DNA of 64,000 nt from Streptacidiphilus jiangxiensis (GCF_900109465.1 NZ_FOAZ01000012.1:216543-280542), one strand, 5' to 3'. Shown: positions 29,919-38,350, counted from the stretch's first letter. Notes: generated by a model not told the origin, from the letters alone. Numbers and translations are program-made.

Positions 29919-30767
29919 GTGCTGCTGCGACCCGTCCACGACTCCGCCGCCGACACCGCCGCCGTGCGGGCGATCGACGCCGCCGCGTTCGACCGGACGC
30001 TGGAGGGCCGCGAGGCCGCCCGCGCGGACGTGCGGACCAGACGCCTGGCCGGCGCCGACCAGGCCGGCTGCTGGTTCGCCGAGGAGGACGGGCAGGCCCT
30101 GGGCGTCGCGCTGTCGCTGCGACGCGAGGGGCTGTGGGGGCTGGCCCTGCTCGCGGTGCGTCCCGAGGCGCAGGGCAAGGGCGTCGGCCGCACCCTGCTC
30201 GACCACGCGCTCACCCACGCCCACGGCTGCCTGCGCGGCATGATCGTCGCCTCCGCGGACCCGCGGGCGGCCCGCCGCTACCACGGCGCGGGCTTCAGGC
30301 TCCACCCCACCATGGCGCTGACGGGCCGGGTCGACCGCGCCGGCCTGCCCGGTACCGGCGGCATCGCGATACACCTCGGCGACGCCACCCACTTCGACCT
30401 GCTGGACTCCGTCGACCGCCGCTGCCGCGGCGCCGCACACGGCGAGGACCACCTCGCACTGCTGCGCACCAGCGACGAACTGCTGGTCGCGGACACCCTC
30501 GCCGGCTCCGGCTACTGCTACCGCCTGGGCGGCCGGGTGATGCTGCTGGCCGCCACCTCGCGCCGGGTCGCCTCCGCGCTGCTGACGCAGACGCTGGCCC
30601 GGATCCCCGACGCGGAGACGGCGGACGTGCGCACCGTGACGGCCGAGCAGGACTGGGCCGTGGACGTGGCCATGGCCGCCGGGCTCACCCCCGAGACCCG
30701 CGGCTGGCTGGCCCTGCGCGGCATGAAGCCCCCGACGCACTACCTGCCGTCGGGGGCCTACCTGTGA
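29919..30767 (+). CDS. GNAT-family N-acetyltransferase (two-domain)
   Basis: 282 residues. The N-terminal GNAT domain has the acetyl-CoA loop RPEAQGKGVGRTLLDHAL (Q/RxxGxG/A) after the LLAVRPEA strand, and AARRYHGAGFRLHP at its end. The C-terminal half (about 135-282) looks like a second, degenerate GNAT fold (VTAEQDWAVDVAMAAGLTPETRGWLALRG). Start GTG 29919. It follows the ABC permease by 32 bp on the same strand and could be cotranscribed. The acceptor substrate is unknown. Confidence 0.82.
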   Translation: MLLRPVHDSAADTAAVRAIDAAAFDRTLEGREAARADVRTRRLAGADQAGCWFAEEDGQALGVALSLRREGLWGLALLAVRPEAQGKGVGRTLLDHALTHAHGCLRGMIVASADPRAARRYHGAGFRLHPTMALTGRVDRAGLPGTGGIAIHLGDATHFDLLDSVDRRCRGAAHGEDHLALLRTSDELLVADTLAGSGYCYRLGGRVMLLAATSRRVASALLTQTLARIPDAETADVRTVTAEQDWAVDVAMAAGLTPETRGWLALRGMKPPTHYLPSGAYL

Positions 30768-30782
30768 CCGTTCCGGGAACGG
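30768..30782. terminator. Short inverted repeat between convergent genes
   Basis: CCGTTC (30768-30773), CGG, GAACGG (30777-30782) lies in the 16-bp gap between the GNAT gene and the convergent decarboxylase gene. It is short for a terminator but well placed. Confidence 0.4.
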
Positions 30783-30783
30783 C

Positions 30784-32157
30784 TCAGACCATCGTGTCCA
30801 GGATCTCGCGGACCATCTCCATGGTCGTGCCCGGGTGCAGGAACGCGAAGCGGGCGACGACCTCGCCCTCCCAGCCGGTCGGGGTGACGAAGCCGGTCTG
30901 GTCGGCGAGCAGGCGCTCGGACCAGGCGTAGTAGTCCTTCGCCGTCCAGCCCTTGCGCCGGTAGACCACGCTGGACAGCTCCGGCTCGCGGACGACCTCC
31001 AGGTCCGGGTACTCGGCGCGGATCAGCGCGGCGGTGTCGCGGGCCAGCGCGATGCCGGTCTCGATCGCCTCGGAGTAGGCGTCGGTGCCGTGCACGGCCA
31101 GCGAGAACCAGAGCGGCAGGCCGCGGGCGCGCCGGGTGAGGTGGTAGGCGTAGTCGGTCGGGTTCCACTCCTGGTCGTGGTCGGCGGTGTGCAGCACGTC
31201 CAGGTAGGAGGCGTCCTGGGTGTGCACGGCCTTGGCCAGGCGCGGGTCGCGGTAGATCAGCGCGGCGCAGTCGAACGGCGCGAAGAGCCACTTGTGCGGG
31301 TCGACGACGAAGGAGTCGGCGTGCTCGATGCCGCGGTACTTCTCCCGCACCGAGGGCGCGAAGAGACCGGCGCCGCCGTAGGCGCCGTCGACGTGGAACC
31401 ACAGGCCGTGCTCGCGGGCGACCTCGGCGATGCCGGCCAGGTCGTCGACGATGCCGGCGTTGGTGGTGCCCGCGGTGCCGACCACAGCGATGATCGTGCC
31501 CGGGTCCTCGTCGGCGGCGATGGCCGCGCGCAGCGCCTCGCCGGTCAGGCGGTGGTTCACCGTCGGGACGACGAGCTTCTCGACGCCGATGATGTTGAGG
31601 GTGTTGGTGACCGAGGAGTGGGTCTGGTCGCTGACCGCGACGCGCAGCCGCGCGCCGATGCCGACGCCGAGGCGCTGGCGGGCGACGTCACGGGCGACGA
31701 CGAGCGCGGAGAGGTTGCCGGCCGAACCGCCGGAGACGAAGCAGCCGCCGGCGGTGGCGGGCAGCCCGGCCCGGTCCGCTATCAGGCGCAGCACCTGGTT
31801 CTCGGCGGCGATGGCGCCGGCCGCCTCCAGCCAGGAGATGCCCTGGAGCGAGGCGCAGGAGACCACCATGTCGAACAGCAGCGCGGCCTTGGTCGGCGCG
31901 CAGGGGATGAAGGACAGGTAGCGGGGGCTGTCGGCGGAGATGACGGCCCGCGACAGCTCGTGGTCGTAGAGCTTGAGCACGTCCGCAGGATCGTTTCCGC
32001 GGTCGCTGAGCAGGCCGTCCAGCGCGGCGCCCAGCTTCTCGCCGTCGCCCGGGTGGTCCAGCGGGACCGGGTCGTACTGCAGGCGCTCCCGCATGTAGTC
32101 GAAGACCAGGTCGACCATGCGGGCGTCGTACCGGTGCATGCGGTCGGCGTGGGGCAC
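30784..32157 (-). CDS. PLP-dependent group II amino-acid decarboxylase
   Basis: 457 residues. Visible motifs include FVSGGSAGNLSALVVARDVAR, SDQTHSSVTN (His stacking on PLP), AVVGTAGTTNAGIVDD, HVDGAYGGAGLF (Asp contacting the pyridine nitrogen) and the PLP lysine in VVDPHKWLFAPFDCAALIYR. The family includes aromatic-L-amino-acid, histidine, glutamate and 2,4-diaminobutyrate decarboxylases; the DPHKW and overall length favour an aromatic or tyrosine/phenylalanine-type substrate, but this is not certain. GTG 32157 has GAAGGAA upstream. An Lrp regulator is encoded immediately upstream on the same strand and may control it. Confidence 0.88.
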   Translation of the reverse strand: MPHADRMHRYDARMVDLVFDYMRERLQYDPVPLDHPGDGEKLGAALDGLLSDRGNDPADVLKLYDHELSRAVISADSPRYLSFIPCAPTKAALLFDMVVSCASLQGISWLEAAGAIAAENQVLRLIADRAGLPATAGGCFVSGGSAGNLSALVVARDVARQRLGVGIGARLRVAVSDQTHSSVTNTLNIIGVEKLVVPTVNHRLTGEALRAAIAADEDPGTIIAVVGTAGTTNAGIVDDLAGIAEVAREHGLWFHVDGAYGGAGLFAPSVREKYRGIEHADSFVVDPHKWLFAPFDCAALIYRDPRLAKAVHTQDASYLDVLHTADHDQEWNPTDYAYHLTRRARGLPLWFSLAVHGTDAYSEAIETGIALARDTAALIRAEYPDLEVVREPELSSVVYRRKGWTAKDYYAWSERLLADQTGFVTPTGWEGEVVARFAFLHPGTTMEMVREILDTMV

Positions 32158-32234
32158 GGGAGTTCCTTCGGTGCACAGGGGGTGAGGGGCAATGCCACCC
32201 TAGGCACCACACCGCGCACGCCGCCTGTCGGAAC

Positions 32235-32251
32235 CGTGCGGCCCGCGCACG
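32235..32251. promoter_or_regulatory. Inverted repeat upstream of the decarboxylase gene
   Basis: CGTGCG (32235-32240), GCCCG, CGCACG (32246-32251) lies 78 bp upstream of the decarboxylase start, between it and the lrp gene. It is a candidate Lrp-type site or a small terminator of lrp. Confidence 0.35.
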
Positions 32252-32294
32252 ATTCCTGCGCAGTCAGGCCACTCGGCGAAGGATTCCCAAGCGA

Positions 32295-32759
32295 TCAACC
32301 GATCAGTCGGCTGAGGGCGACGGTGCTGCGGCTGCGCTGCACGCCGGGCTCGCGCCGGATCCGCTCGATGACCGCCTCCAGGTGCCGCATGTCCGCCGCG
32401 CGCAGATGGACCAGCGCGTCCGCGTCGCCGGTCACCGTCCAGGCGGCGACGACCTCGGGGAACTGCCGCAGCGAGGAGAGGATCTCCTCGGGCGGGGTGC
32501 GCTCACGGCAGAAGACCTCGACGAAGGCCTCCGTCGTCCAGTCCAGCACGCCCGGGTCGAGCACCACGGTGAAGCCGCGCACCACGCCGCGCTCGCGCAG
32601 CCGGTCGACGCGGCGCTTGACCGCGGTGGCGGAGAGGTTCACCAGCAGACCGATCTCCGCATAGGAGGCCCGTCCGTCCCGCCCGAGCAGTTCCAGCACC
32701 CTGCGGTCGACGTCGTCGAGGCTGGCGGCAGGACTGATCGGCGTTCTCGGTGCTGGCAC
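32295..32759 (-). CDS. Lrp/AsnC-family transcriptional regulator
   Basis: 154 residues: N-terminal AsnC-type winged helix (SLDDVDRRVLELLGRDGRASYAEIGLLVNLSATAVKRRVDRLRERGVVRGFTVVLD) and C-terminal RAM ligand-binding domain (VVAAWTVTGDADALVHLRAADMRHLEAVI). Full-length members bind amino acids and often regulate an adjacent amino-acid enzyme, here the PLP decarboxylase. GTG 32759 is preceded by AAAGG. LtrA-like gene 32787 is just upstream on the same strand. Confidence 0.93.
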   Translation of the reverse strand: MPAPRTPISPAASLDDVDRRVLELLGRDGRASYAEIGLLVNLSATAVKRRVDRLRERGVVRGFTVVLDPGVLDWTTEAFVEVFCRERTPPEEILSSLRQFPEVVAAWTVTGDADALVHLRAADMRHLEAVIERIRREPGVQRSRSTVALSRLIG

Positions 32760-32786
32760 ACGCCCAGCCTTTCACAGGTCACGCCG

Positions 32787-33956
32787 TCACAGGTCGCCCG
32801 ACGCCTCCTCGCCCTGGAGCTTGTGGATCACGATGCCGAGCGCCACCGAGGCCGCGCAGACGATGCCGGCCACCAGCACCGTCGGCGAGACCAGCACCAG
32901 CGCCGCGCTCACCGGCAGCACCCACAGCGCCACCCCGCGCTTGGTGTGGCGCGAGTGCAGCGCCCAGACCGTGAACAGGTAGACGGCGGCCGGAACCGTG
33001 ACCGCCAGGGTGGCCGTGTGCGCCGCGACGTGCGCCTTGCCGACCGCGTGCTCGACGGCCACCTCCAGCCCGGCGCCGATCGCGGCGGCGGACAGGAAGA
33101 CCAGGTAGTGGCCGTAGCCCCAGACGAAGGCCCGCCGGTTGCCGCTCAGATGCTCCTCCACCGACCGGGCGAAGTAGATCCACCAGGCGGAGAAGCAGAT
33201 CAGCAGCCCGCCCGCCGCGATCGGCAGCAGCTGCCCGACCGCCTCGTGCTCGTCCACCGCCGACTGGACCGCGATGGTCGCCGCCGAGACCGACTCCCCC
33301 AGCACGATCAGCGTGAAGCAGCCGTACCGCTCCGCGATGTGCCCGGGATGCCAGGCCGTCGCGGCCGGCCGCTCCGCGAAGACCGGGACCGCCAGCTCGC
33401 CCACCACGCCGACCAGGAAGGTCGGCAGCTTCGCCTGGCCCGGGATGTCGAGCATCCACAGCACCCAGTAGACCTGCACCAGGGCGACCCCGGCCGCGTA
33501 GCGCAGCGCGACGGTGCGGTGCGCCCCGCTGTTGGAGGCGGCCGCCCGCAGCCACTGGGCGACCAGCGCGACGCGCATCACCACGTAGCCGGTGACGGTG
33601 ACCCGGTAGTCGCCGTCCGCGAACGCCCGGGGCACCCCGGCGGCCAGGATCAGCGCGCCGGAGATCTGCACGAAGGTGGCGATCCGGTAGGGGACGTCGT
33701 CGGTGTCGTAGGCGGAGGCGAACCAGGTGAAGTTCATCCACGCCCACCAGATCCCGAAGAAGACCACGAGGTAGCCGAGGATCCCGTGCCGGATCTCCCC
33801 GCCGGCCAGCGCGTGGGCCAGCTGGGAGCCGGCCTGCGCGACCGCGACGACGTAACAGAGGTCGAAGAACAGCTCCAGCGGAGTCGCCGCCCGGTGCTGC
33901 TCCGCCCGCCCGCGCGGCCGCATCCGCCGCCCGTCCACTACCCTCTCTGTGGCCAT
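32787..33956 (-). CDS. Low-temperature-requirement A (LtrA) family membrane protein
   Basis: 389 residues with about 11 predicted helices. Characteristic LtrA segments are RAATPLELFFDLCYVVAVAQAGSQLA, FFGIWWAWMNFTWFASAYDTDD, the HIAERYGCFTLIVLGESV motif and FSAWWIYFARSVEEHL. The family name comes from a Listeria mutant; the biochemical role is unknown. I start at ATG 33956 (MATERVVDGRRMRPRGRAEQ) with GGGG upstream; the frame is open further but with no family match. It is divergent from nadA and lies 27 bp before the lrp gene in the same direction. Confidence 0.88.
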   Translation of the reverse strand: MATERVVDGRRMRPRGRAEQHRAATPLELFFDLCYVVAVAQAGSQLAHALAGGEIRHGILGYLVVFFGIWWAWMNFTWFASAYDTDDVPYRIATFVQISGALILAAGVPRAFADGDYRVTVTGYVVMRVALVAQWLRAAASNSGAHRTVALRYAAGVALVQVYWVLWMLDIPGQAKLPTFLVGVVGELAVPVFAERPAATAWHPGHIAERYGCFTLIVLGESVSAATIAVQSAVDEHEAVGQLLPIAAGGLLICFSAWWIYFARSVEEHLSGNRRAFVWGYGHYLVFLSAAAIGAGLEVAVEHAVGKAHVAAHTATLAVTVPAAVYLFTVWALHSRHTKRGVALWVLPVSAALVLVSPTVLVAGIVCAASVALGIVIHKLQGEEASGDL

Positions 33957-34080
33957 GTCCCCAGACACTAGGGCAGGCCGGACGGCAGGGCAGGTCCGCG
34001 CGCCGGACCGGTAGCGCCGATGTGTCGAAGCGGGGTAGGTCACATTGCCCCGACGCCCATGGCCGGGGTGATCGGGGCGG

Positions 34081-34110
34081 GCTATCATAGATAGCGTCAG
34101 GTAGACGATA
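34081..34110 (+). promoter_or_regulatory. Inverted repeats upstream of nadA
   Basis: GCTATC-ATA-GATAGC (34081-34095) is a perfect palindrome, and CGTC-AGGTA-GACG overlaps its right end. The A/T-rich words stand out in this G/C-rich region, 43-70 bp before the nadA start. It could be a promoter -10 region with an operator for an NAD-synthesis repressor (NrtR/NiaR-like), which is only a suggestion. Confidence 0.45.
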
Positions 34111-34152
34111 AGGCGTGGTCCCGCACCGCGCCGAGCAGGAGGGCAGCCGCCC

Positions 34153-35346
34153 GTGACCACCACCCCCGCGCCCGCGACGGGCGCCACCTTCGCCGAGCCC
34201 GGCGCCACGCCCCTCGCCCTGCTGCTGCTCGGCCGCGAGGCCGACACCGCGAGCGAGCGCGGCGTCGACTGCCCCGGCGACCTCCCCGCCGCCTCCGACC
34301 CGGACCTGGTCGCGCGGGCCGCCGCGGCCAAGGCCAAGCTGGGCGACAAGGTCTTCATCCTGGGCCACCACTACCAGCGCGACGAGGTCATCCAGTTCGC
34401 CGACGTCACCGGCGACTCCTTCAAGCTGGCCCGCGACGCGGCCGCCCGCCCCGAGGCCGAGTACATCGTCTTCTGCGGCGTGCACTTCATGGCCGAGTCC
34501 GCGGACATCCTCACCACCGAGCGCCAGCAGGTCGTCCTGCCGGACCTGGCGGCCGGCTGCTCGATGGCCGACATGGCCACCGCCGAGCAGGTCGCCGAAT
34601 GCTGGGACCAGCTGGTCGACGCGGGCGTCGCCGACAGCGTCGTGCCGGTCGCCTACATGAACTCCTCCGCCGACATCAAGGCCTTCACCGGCCGCCACGG
34701 CGGCACCATCTGCACCTCCTCCAACGCCAAGCGGGCGCTGGAGTGGGCCTTCGAGCAGGGCGAGAAGGTCCTCTTCCTGCCCGACCAGCACCTCGGCCGC
34801 AACACCGCCGTGCGCGACATGGGCCTCTCCCTGGACGACTGCGTCGTCTACAACCCGCACAAGCCGAACGGTGGCCTGACGGCTGAGGAGCTGCGCGCCG
34901 CCAAGATGATCCTGTGGCGCGGCCACTGCTCCGTGCACGGCCGCTTCAGCCTCGACTCGGTCAACGAGGTCCGCGAGCGCGTCCCCGGCGTCACCGTGCT
35001 GGTGCACCCCGAGTGCAAGCACGAGGTCGTCGAGGCGGCCGACATGGTGGGCTCCACGGAGTACATCATCAAGGCCCTCGACGCGGCCGAGCCCGGCTCC
35101 AAGTGGGCCATCGGCACCGAGCTCAACCTGGTCCGCCGGCTCGCGAACGCGCACCCGGACAAGGAGATCGTCTTCCTGGACCGCAGCGTCTGCTTCTGCA
35201 GCACGATGAACCGCATCGACCTGCCGCACCTGGTCTGGGCCCTGGAGTCGCTGGCCGACGGCCGCGTGCCGAACGTCATCACCGTGGACCCGGAGACGGA
35301 GAAGTTCGCCAAGCTCGCCTTGGACCAGATGCTCGCGCTGCCGTAG
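34153..35346 (+). CDS. nadA: Quinolinate synthase (4Fe-4S)
   Basis: 397 residues. It condenses iminoaspartate with dihydroxyacetone phosphate to quinolinate for NAD synthesis. Motifs: ILGHHYQRDEVIQFADVTGDSF, VFCGVHFMAESADIL (first cluster Cys), LPDLAAGCSMADM, FLPDQHLGRNT, HPECKHEVVEAAD (second Cys) and SVCFCSTMNRIDLPHL (third Cys). GTG 34153 has AGGAGGG upstream. No nadB or nadC is adjacent, so it is monocistronic here; it ends at the 35356-35431 repeat. Confidence 0.97.
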   Translation: MTTTPAPATGATFAEPGATPLALLLLGREADTASERGVDCPGDLPAASDPDLVARAAAAKAKLGDKVFILGHHYQRDEVIQFADVTGDSFKLARDAAARPEAEYIVFCGVHFMAESADILTTERQQVVLPDLAAGCSMADMATAEQVAECWDQLVDAGVADSVVPVAYMNSSADIKAFTGRHGGTICTSSNAKRALEWAFEQGEKVLFLPDQHLGRNTAVRDMGLSLDDCVVYNPHKPNGGLTAEELRAAKMILWRGHCSVHGRFSLDSVNEVRERVPGVTVLVHPECKHEVVEAADMVGSTEYIIKALDAAEPGSKWAIGTELNLVRRLANAHPDKEIVFLDRSVCFCSTMNRIDLPHLVWALESLADGRVPNVITVDPETEKFAKLALDQMLALP

Positions 35347-35355
35347 GCAGCACTG

Positions 35356-35431
35356 AGGGGCGCGAGGAACTGCGCGCCCGACCACCCACTCACGTAGAGC
35401 TGTGGCTGGTCGCGCAGTTCCTCGCGCCCCT
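35356..35431. repeat. Intergenic inverted-repeat element, copy 2 (intact)
   Basis: Arms of 21 bp, starting AGGGGCGCGAGGAACTGCGC at 35356 and mirrored at 35411-35431, are perfect and enclose 34 bp whose ends (GACCACC and GTGGCTGGTC) can extend the pairing. It lies between nadA and the convergent pspAA gene, 10 bp after the nadA stop, and probably terminates both. It shares three words with the element at 23093-23221. Confidence 0.85.
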
Positions 35432-35436
35432 TCCGG

Positions 35437-35715
35437 TTATCCCGGGATGAGCCCGTCGTGCTGGAGCAGCTCGCGGACCTCGTCCAGCGTCGCGTCCTCG
35501 AACGGGAGCGTCGCGTCCGAGGTGCCGAGGTAGTCGTGCGCGACCGGCGTGCCGCCCGCGCGGACCGCGCCCAGCAGCGCGGCCAGGCTGACCCGGAACT
35601 CCGCCTCGTCACCGCTGTCCAGCGCGGCCAGCACCGCGTTGTCCAGCTCGTTGAGGTGGTCGACCAGCGTGTCGGGGACCTCGAACTGCCCCTCCGTCAG
35701 GATCCTGACGATCAC
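35437..35715 (-). CDS. pspAA: PspA-associated protein PspAA
   Basis: 92 residues, soluble: MIVRILTEGQFEVPDTLVDHLNELD, an Ala/Gly-rich middle and an acidic tail FEDATLDEVRELLQHDGLIPG. This small protein is found next to actinobacterial pspA genes and is thought to work with PspA at the membrane. GTG 35715 has GGGGGAG upstream and lies 11 bp after the pspA stop, so the two are cotranscribed. Confidence 0.85.
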   Translation of the reverse strand: MIVRILTEGQFEVPDTLVDHLNELDNAVLAALDSGDEAEFRVSLAALLGAVRAGGTPVAHDYLGTSDATLPFEDATLDEVRELLQHDGLIPG

Positions 35716-35726
35716 CGCGCTCCCCC

Positions 35727-36545
35727 TCAGCCCTCGTGCGGGCGCTGGTCCTGCGGCGCCTGGTAGGGGTTCTGAGGGGCGGCCTGCGGAGCCGCATGCG
35801 GCTGCTGGCCCTGCTCGATCGCCGGGGTCGGCGCGCTGCCGCCGCCCAGCTCGGCCTTCATCCGGGCCAGCTCCAGCTCGACGTCCGAGCCGGCGGACAT
35901 GCGGTCCAGCTCGGCCGAGATGTCGTCCTTGCGCATGCCGGACGGGTCGTCCAACGCGCCGCTGGCCAGCAGCTCGTCGATCGCGCCCGCACGCGCCTGC
36001 AGCTGCGCGGTCTTGTCCTCCGCGCGCTGGATGGCGAGGCCGACGTCGCCCATCTCCTCCGAGATCCCGGAGAAGGACTCGGCGATCTGGGTCTGCGCCT
36101 GGGCAGCGCTGTACTGGGCCTTGATGGTCTCCTTCTTCGTACGGAAGGCGTCCACCTTGGCCTGCAGGCGCTGGGAGGCCAGCGTGAGCTTCTCCTCCTC
36201 GCCCTGCAGCTGCTGGTACTGGACCTCGAGGTCCTGCACCTGCTGCTGGACACCGGAACGGCGCGTCAGCGCCTCCCGGGCCAGGTCCTCGCGGCCGAGC
36301 GAGAGCGCCTTGCGGCCCTGCTCCTCCAGCTTCGCGGACTGCTGCTGCAGCTGGGTGAGCTGCAGCTCGAGACGCTTGCGGCTGGTCGCCACATCCGCGA
36401 CGCCGCGTCGCACCTTCTGCAGCAGCTCCAGCTGCTTCTGGTACGAATAATCCAGCGTCTCGCGCGGATCCTCCGCGCGATCCAAGGCCTTGTTGGCCTT
36501 GGCGCGGAAGATCATCCCCATCCGCTTCATGATTCCGTCGCTCAT
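35727..36545 (-). CDS. pspA: Phage-shock protein A / IM30 (Vipp1) family, ESCRT-III-like
   Basis: 272 residues. MKRMGMIFRAKANKALDRAEDPRETLDYSYQKQLELLQKVRRGVADVATSRKRLE is the amphipathic helix plus first coiled-coil helix; long Glu/Gln/Lys-rich helices run to about residue 220. A Gln/Pro-rich tail (about 235-272) is disordered. PspA forms ESCRT-III-like oligomers that protect stressed membranes. It is cotranscribed with pspAA; no pspF/pspBC homologue is present. Confidence 0.93.
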   Translation of the reverse strand: MSDGIMKRMGMIFRAKANKALDRAEDPRETLDYSYQKQLELLQKVRRGVADVATSRKRLELQLTQLQQQSAKLEEQGRKALSLGREDLAREALTRRSGVQQQVQDLEVQYQQLQGEEEKLTLASQRLQAKVDAFRTKKETIKAQYSAAQAQTQIAESFSGISEEMGDVGLAIQRAEDKTAQLQARAGAIDELLASGALDDPSGMRKDDISAELDRMSAGSDVELELARMKAELGGGSAPTPAIEQGQQPHAAPQAAPQNPYQAPQDQRPHEG

Positions 36546-36783
36546 GGGCTTCGCGCGCCCCCTTCTTCGACCTGCCGGTTTCGCCGTCTTCTCGTCACCC
36601 AGCCTACGGGTCGCGCGGCGCTCGCCGCAGCGATCCGCGCTGCAACAAGACTGCTACAGCTGCGGCGGTCTCGGCCTCATCCGTGCGGCTGATCACGGAT
36701 GTGCCGTTCTACACCGCTCGGTGGAGGGATGCCCTGACGCATCCCCGTACCCGGGGGGCTGGGGATTACACCCTCCCACCACG

Positions 36784-36796
36784 TACTCTTGCAGTT
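36784..36796 (+). promoter_or_regulatory. Candidate -10 box of a leaderless DUF3043 transcript
   Basis: TACTCT (36784-36789) lies 7 bp before GTG 36797. No Shine-Dalgarno is present between them. Transcription starting at the GTG would give a leaderless mRNA, which is common in streptomycetes. No convincing -35 was found at standard spacing. Confidence 0.45.
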
Positions 36797-37408
36797 GTGT
36801 TCCGACGTAGCTCCCAGGATGCCCCCGCCGCCCCCGCCCTTGTCGAGGACGAGGCCGAGGCCGCGAAGAAGGCCGTGCCCGACGCGGAGGCCCCCAAGGG
36901 CCGCCCGACCCCGAAGCGCAACTCCGCGGTGACCAACCAGCGCGGCCGCGCCTACGTGGCGCCGGACCGCAAGGCTGCCGCGAAGCAGTCTCGCGAATCC
37001 GGCCGCGACGACCGCGCCCGCCAGTACGCCGCCATGCGCGGCCAGGGCGACGAGCGCGACCTGCCGCCGCGCGACGCGGGCCCGGTCCGCAAGTTCGTCC
37101 GCGACTACGTGGACTCGCGCTGGACCGCGCTCGAGTTCGCCATGCCGGTCGTCATCCTGATCTTCCTGATCGCGACCCTGCTGCGCAGCGCCTCCATCGT
37201 GGTCATGTCCACGCTGGTGCTCTACGCGGTGATCCTCGCGATCGTCGTCGCCACCTTCTTCTTCGCCCGCGGACTGAAGAAGGAACTGGCCCGCCGCTTC
37301 CCGAACCAGAACACCCGCGGCGCCGTCGCCTACGGTCTGCTGCGCTCGTCCAACATCCGCAAGATGCGTCTGCCCAAGCCGGCCGTCAAGCGCGGACAGA
37401 AGCCCTGA
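36797..37408 (+). CDS. DUF3043 membrane protein
   Basis: 203 residues. A charged, low-complexity N-terminus (VFRRSSQDAPAAP, then RPTPKRNSAVTNQRGRAYV) precedes the conserved AKQSRESGRDDRARQYAAMRGQGDERDLPPRDAGPVRKFVRDYVDSRW segment. Two membrane helices follow (FAMPVVILIFLIATLLRS and VVMSTLVLYAVILAIVVATFFFARG) and a basic tail. DUF3043 proteins are widespread in actinobacteria without known function. I start at GTG 36797, the typical FRR opening; upstream codons look non-coding. Confidence 0.85.
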   Translation: MFRRSSQDAPAAPALVEDEAEAAKKAVPDAEAPKGRPTPKRNSAVTNQRGRAYVAPDRKAAAKQSRESGRDDRARQYAAMRGQGDERDLPPRDAGPVRKFVRDYVDSRWTALEFAMPVVILIFLIATLLRSASIVVMSTLVLYAVILAIVVATFFFARGLKKELARRFPNQNTRGAVAYGLLRSSNIRKMRLPKPAVKRGQKP

Positions 37409-37479
37409 GCACCCACCAGGGATACCCCGGCTACTCGTACTCGCCCCTGGACCCCCGCCCGGGGGCGGACGAGTCGACC

Positions 37480-38313
37480 ATGGTGCTGCCGGCGCAGCGC
37501 GCCGCAGCACCGACCCCGGCACCGACGCCGATCGGCTTCACGCCCGGCGCGCCCGCCTGGCTGGCGAAGCTCGGCGGGCTGCGCAACGTGGTCCGCCAGG
37601 AGCTCGTCGCCCGCCAGCTCGACGAGCAGCTCGGCGCGGTCGCCCGCGCGGGCGGGCCGCTGCGCGTCCTGGACGTCGGCTGCGGACAGGGCACCCAGGC
37701 GCTGCGCCTGGCCCGCCTCGGCCACCCCGTCACCGGCATCGACCCCGACCCGGCCACACTCGCCGCGGCGCGGCAGGCGCTCGCCCTGGAGACCCCCGAC
37801 ACGCAGGCGCGGGTGCAGCTGCTGCAGGGGTCCGGCGAGGACTGCGGCCGCTGGTTCGGCCCGGCCGCCTTCGACCTGGTGCTCTGCCACGGCGTGCTGA
37901 TGTACCTGCCCGAGCCCGGCCCGCTGCTGGCGGCCCTGGCCCGGATACTGGCCCCCGGCGGGCTGCTGTCCGTGCTGGTCCGCAACGGCGACGCACTCGC
38001 GCTGCGCCCGGGGCTGGCCGGCGACTGGGCCGGCGCCGTCGCCGCCTTCGCCGGCGACGCCTACACCAACCGCTTGGGCCTGCCCACCCGCGCCGACCGC
38101 CGCGAGACACTGGCGCGCACCTTCGCCGAGCTCGACGTGCCGGTGCAGGCCTGGTACGGCGTGCGGGTCTTCACCGACCTCGCCGCCGACGACGCCCCCG
38201 TCCCGGCCGAGCCCGAGCTCGCCCTGCTGCTGGACGCCGAGGAGCGGGCCGGCCGCACCGACCCGTACCGGCAGGTCGCGGCCCTCACCCACCTGGTGGG
38301 CGCGCGGCCCTGA
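37480..38313 (+). CDS. Class I SAM-dependent methyltransferase (true start may be CTG 37405)
   Basis: 277 residues from ATG 37480. The SAM-binding motif I is LRVLDVGCGQGTQAL, followed by VTGIDPDP (acidic residue for the ribose) and FDLVLCHGVLMYLPEPGPLLAALARILAPGGLLSVLV. It resembles SmtA/CmoM-like methyltransferases; the substrate is unknown. The 25 codons between the DUF3043 stop and ATG 37480 are open, 24 of 25 end in G or C and read YPGYSYSPLDPRPGADEST; no ATG/GTG/TTG begins them, but CTG 37405 overlaps the upstream stop (CTGA). The gene may therefore start at CTG by translational coupling. Confidence 0.85.
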   Translation: MVLPAQRAAAPTPAPTPIGFTPGAPAWLAKLGGLRNVVRQELVARQLDEQLGAVARAGGPLRVLDVGCGQGTQALRLARLGHPVTGIDPDPATLAAARQALALETPDTQARVQLLQGSGEDCGRWFGPAAFDLVLCHGVLMYLPEPGPLLAALARILAPGGLLSVLVRNGDALALRPGLAGDWAGAVAAFAGDAYTNRLGLPTRADRRETLARTFAELDVPVQAWYGVRVFTDLAADDAPVPAEPELALLLDAEERAGRTDPYRQVAALTHLVGARP

Positions 38314-38350
38314 ACGGCCGCTCGGCGCTCACGGCGCTAGGCTCGCCCCC

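Noticed and set aside
32779..35385. 868-codon minus-strand frame spanning LtrA and nadA
   Set aside because: It covers nadA in antisense and LtrA in another frame; both are well supported, so the long frame is a shadow.
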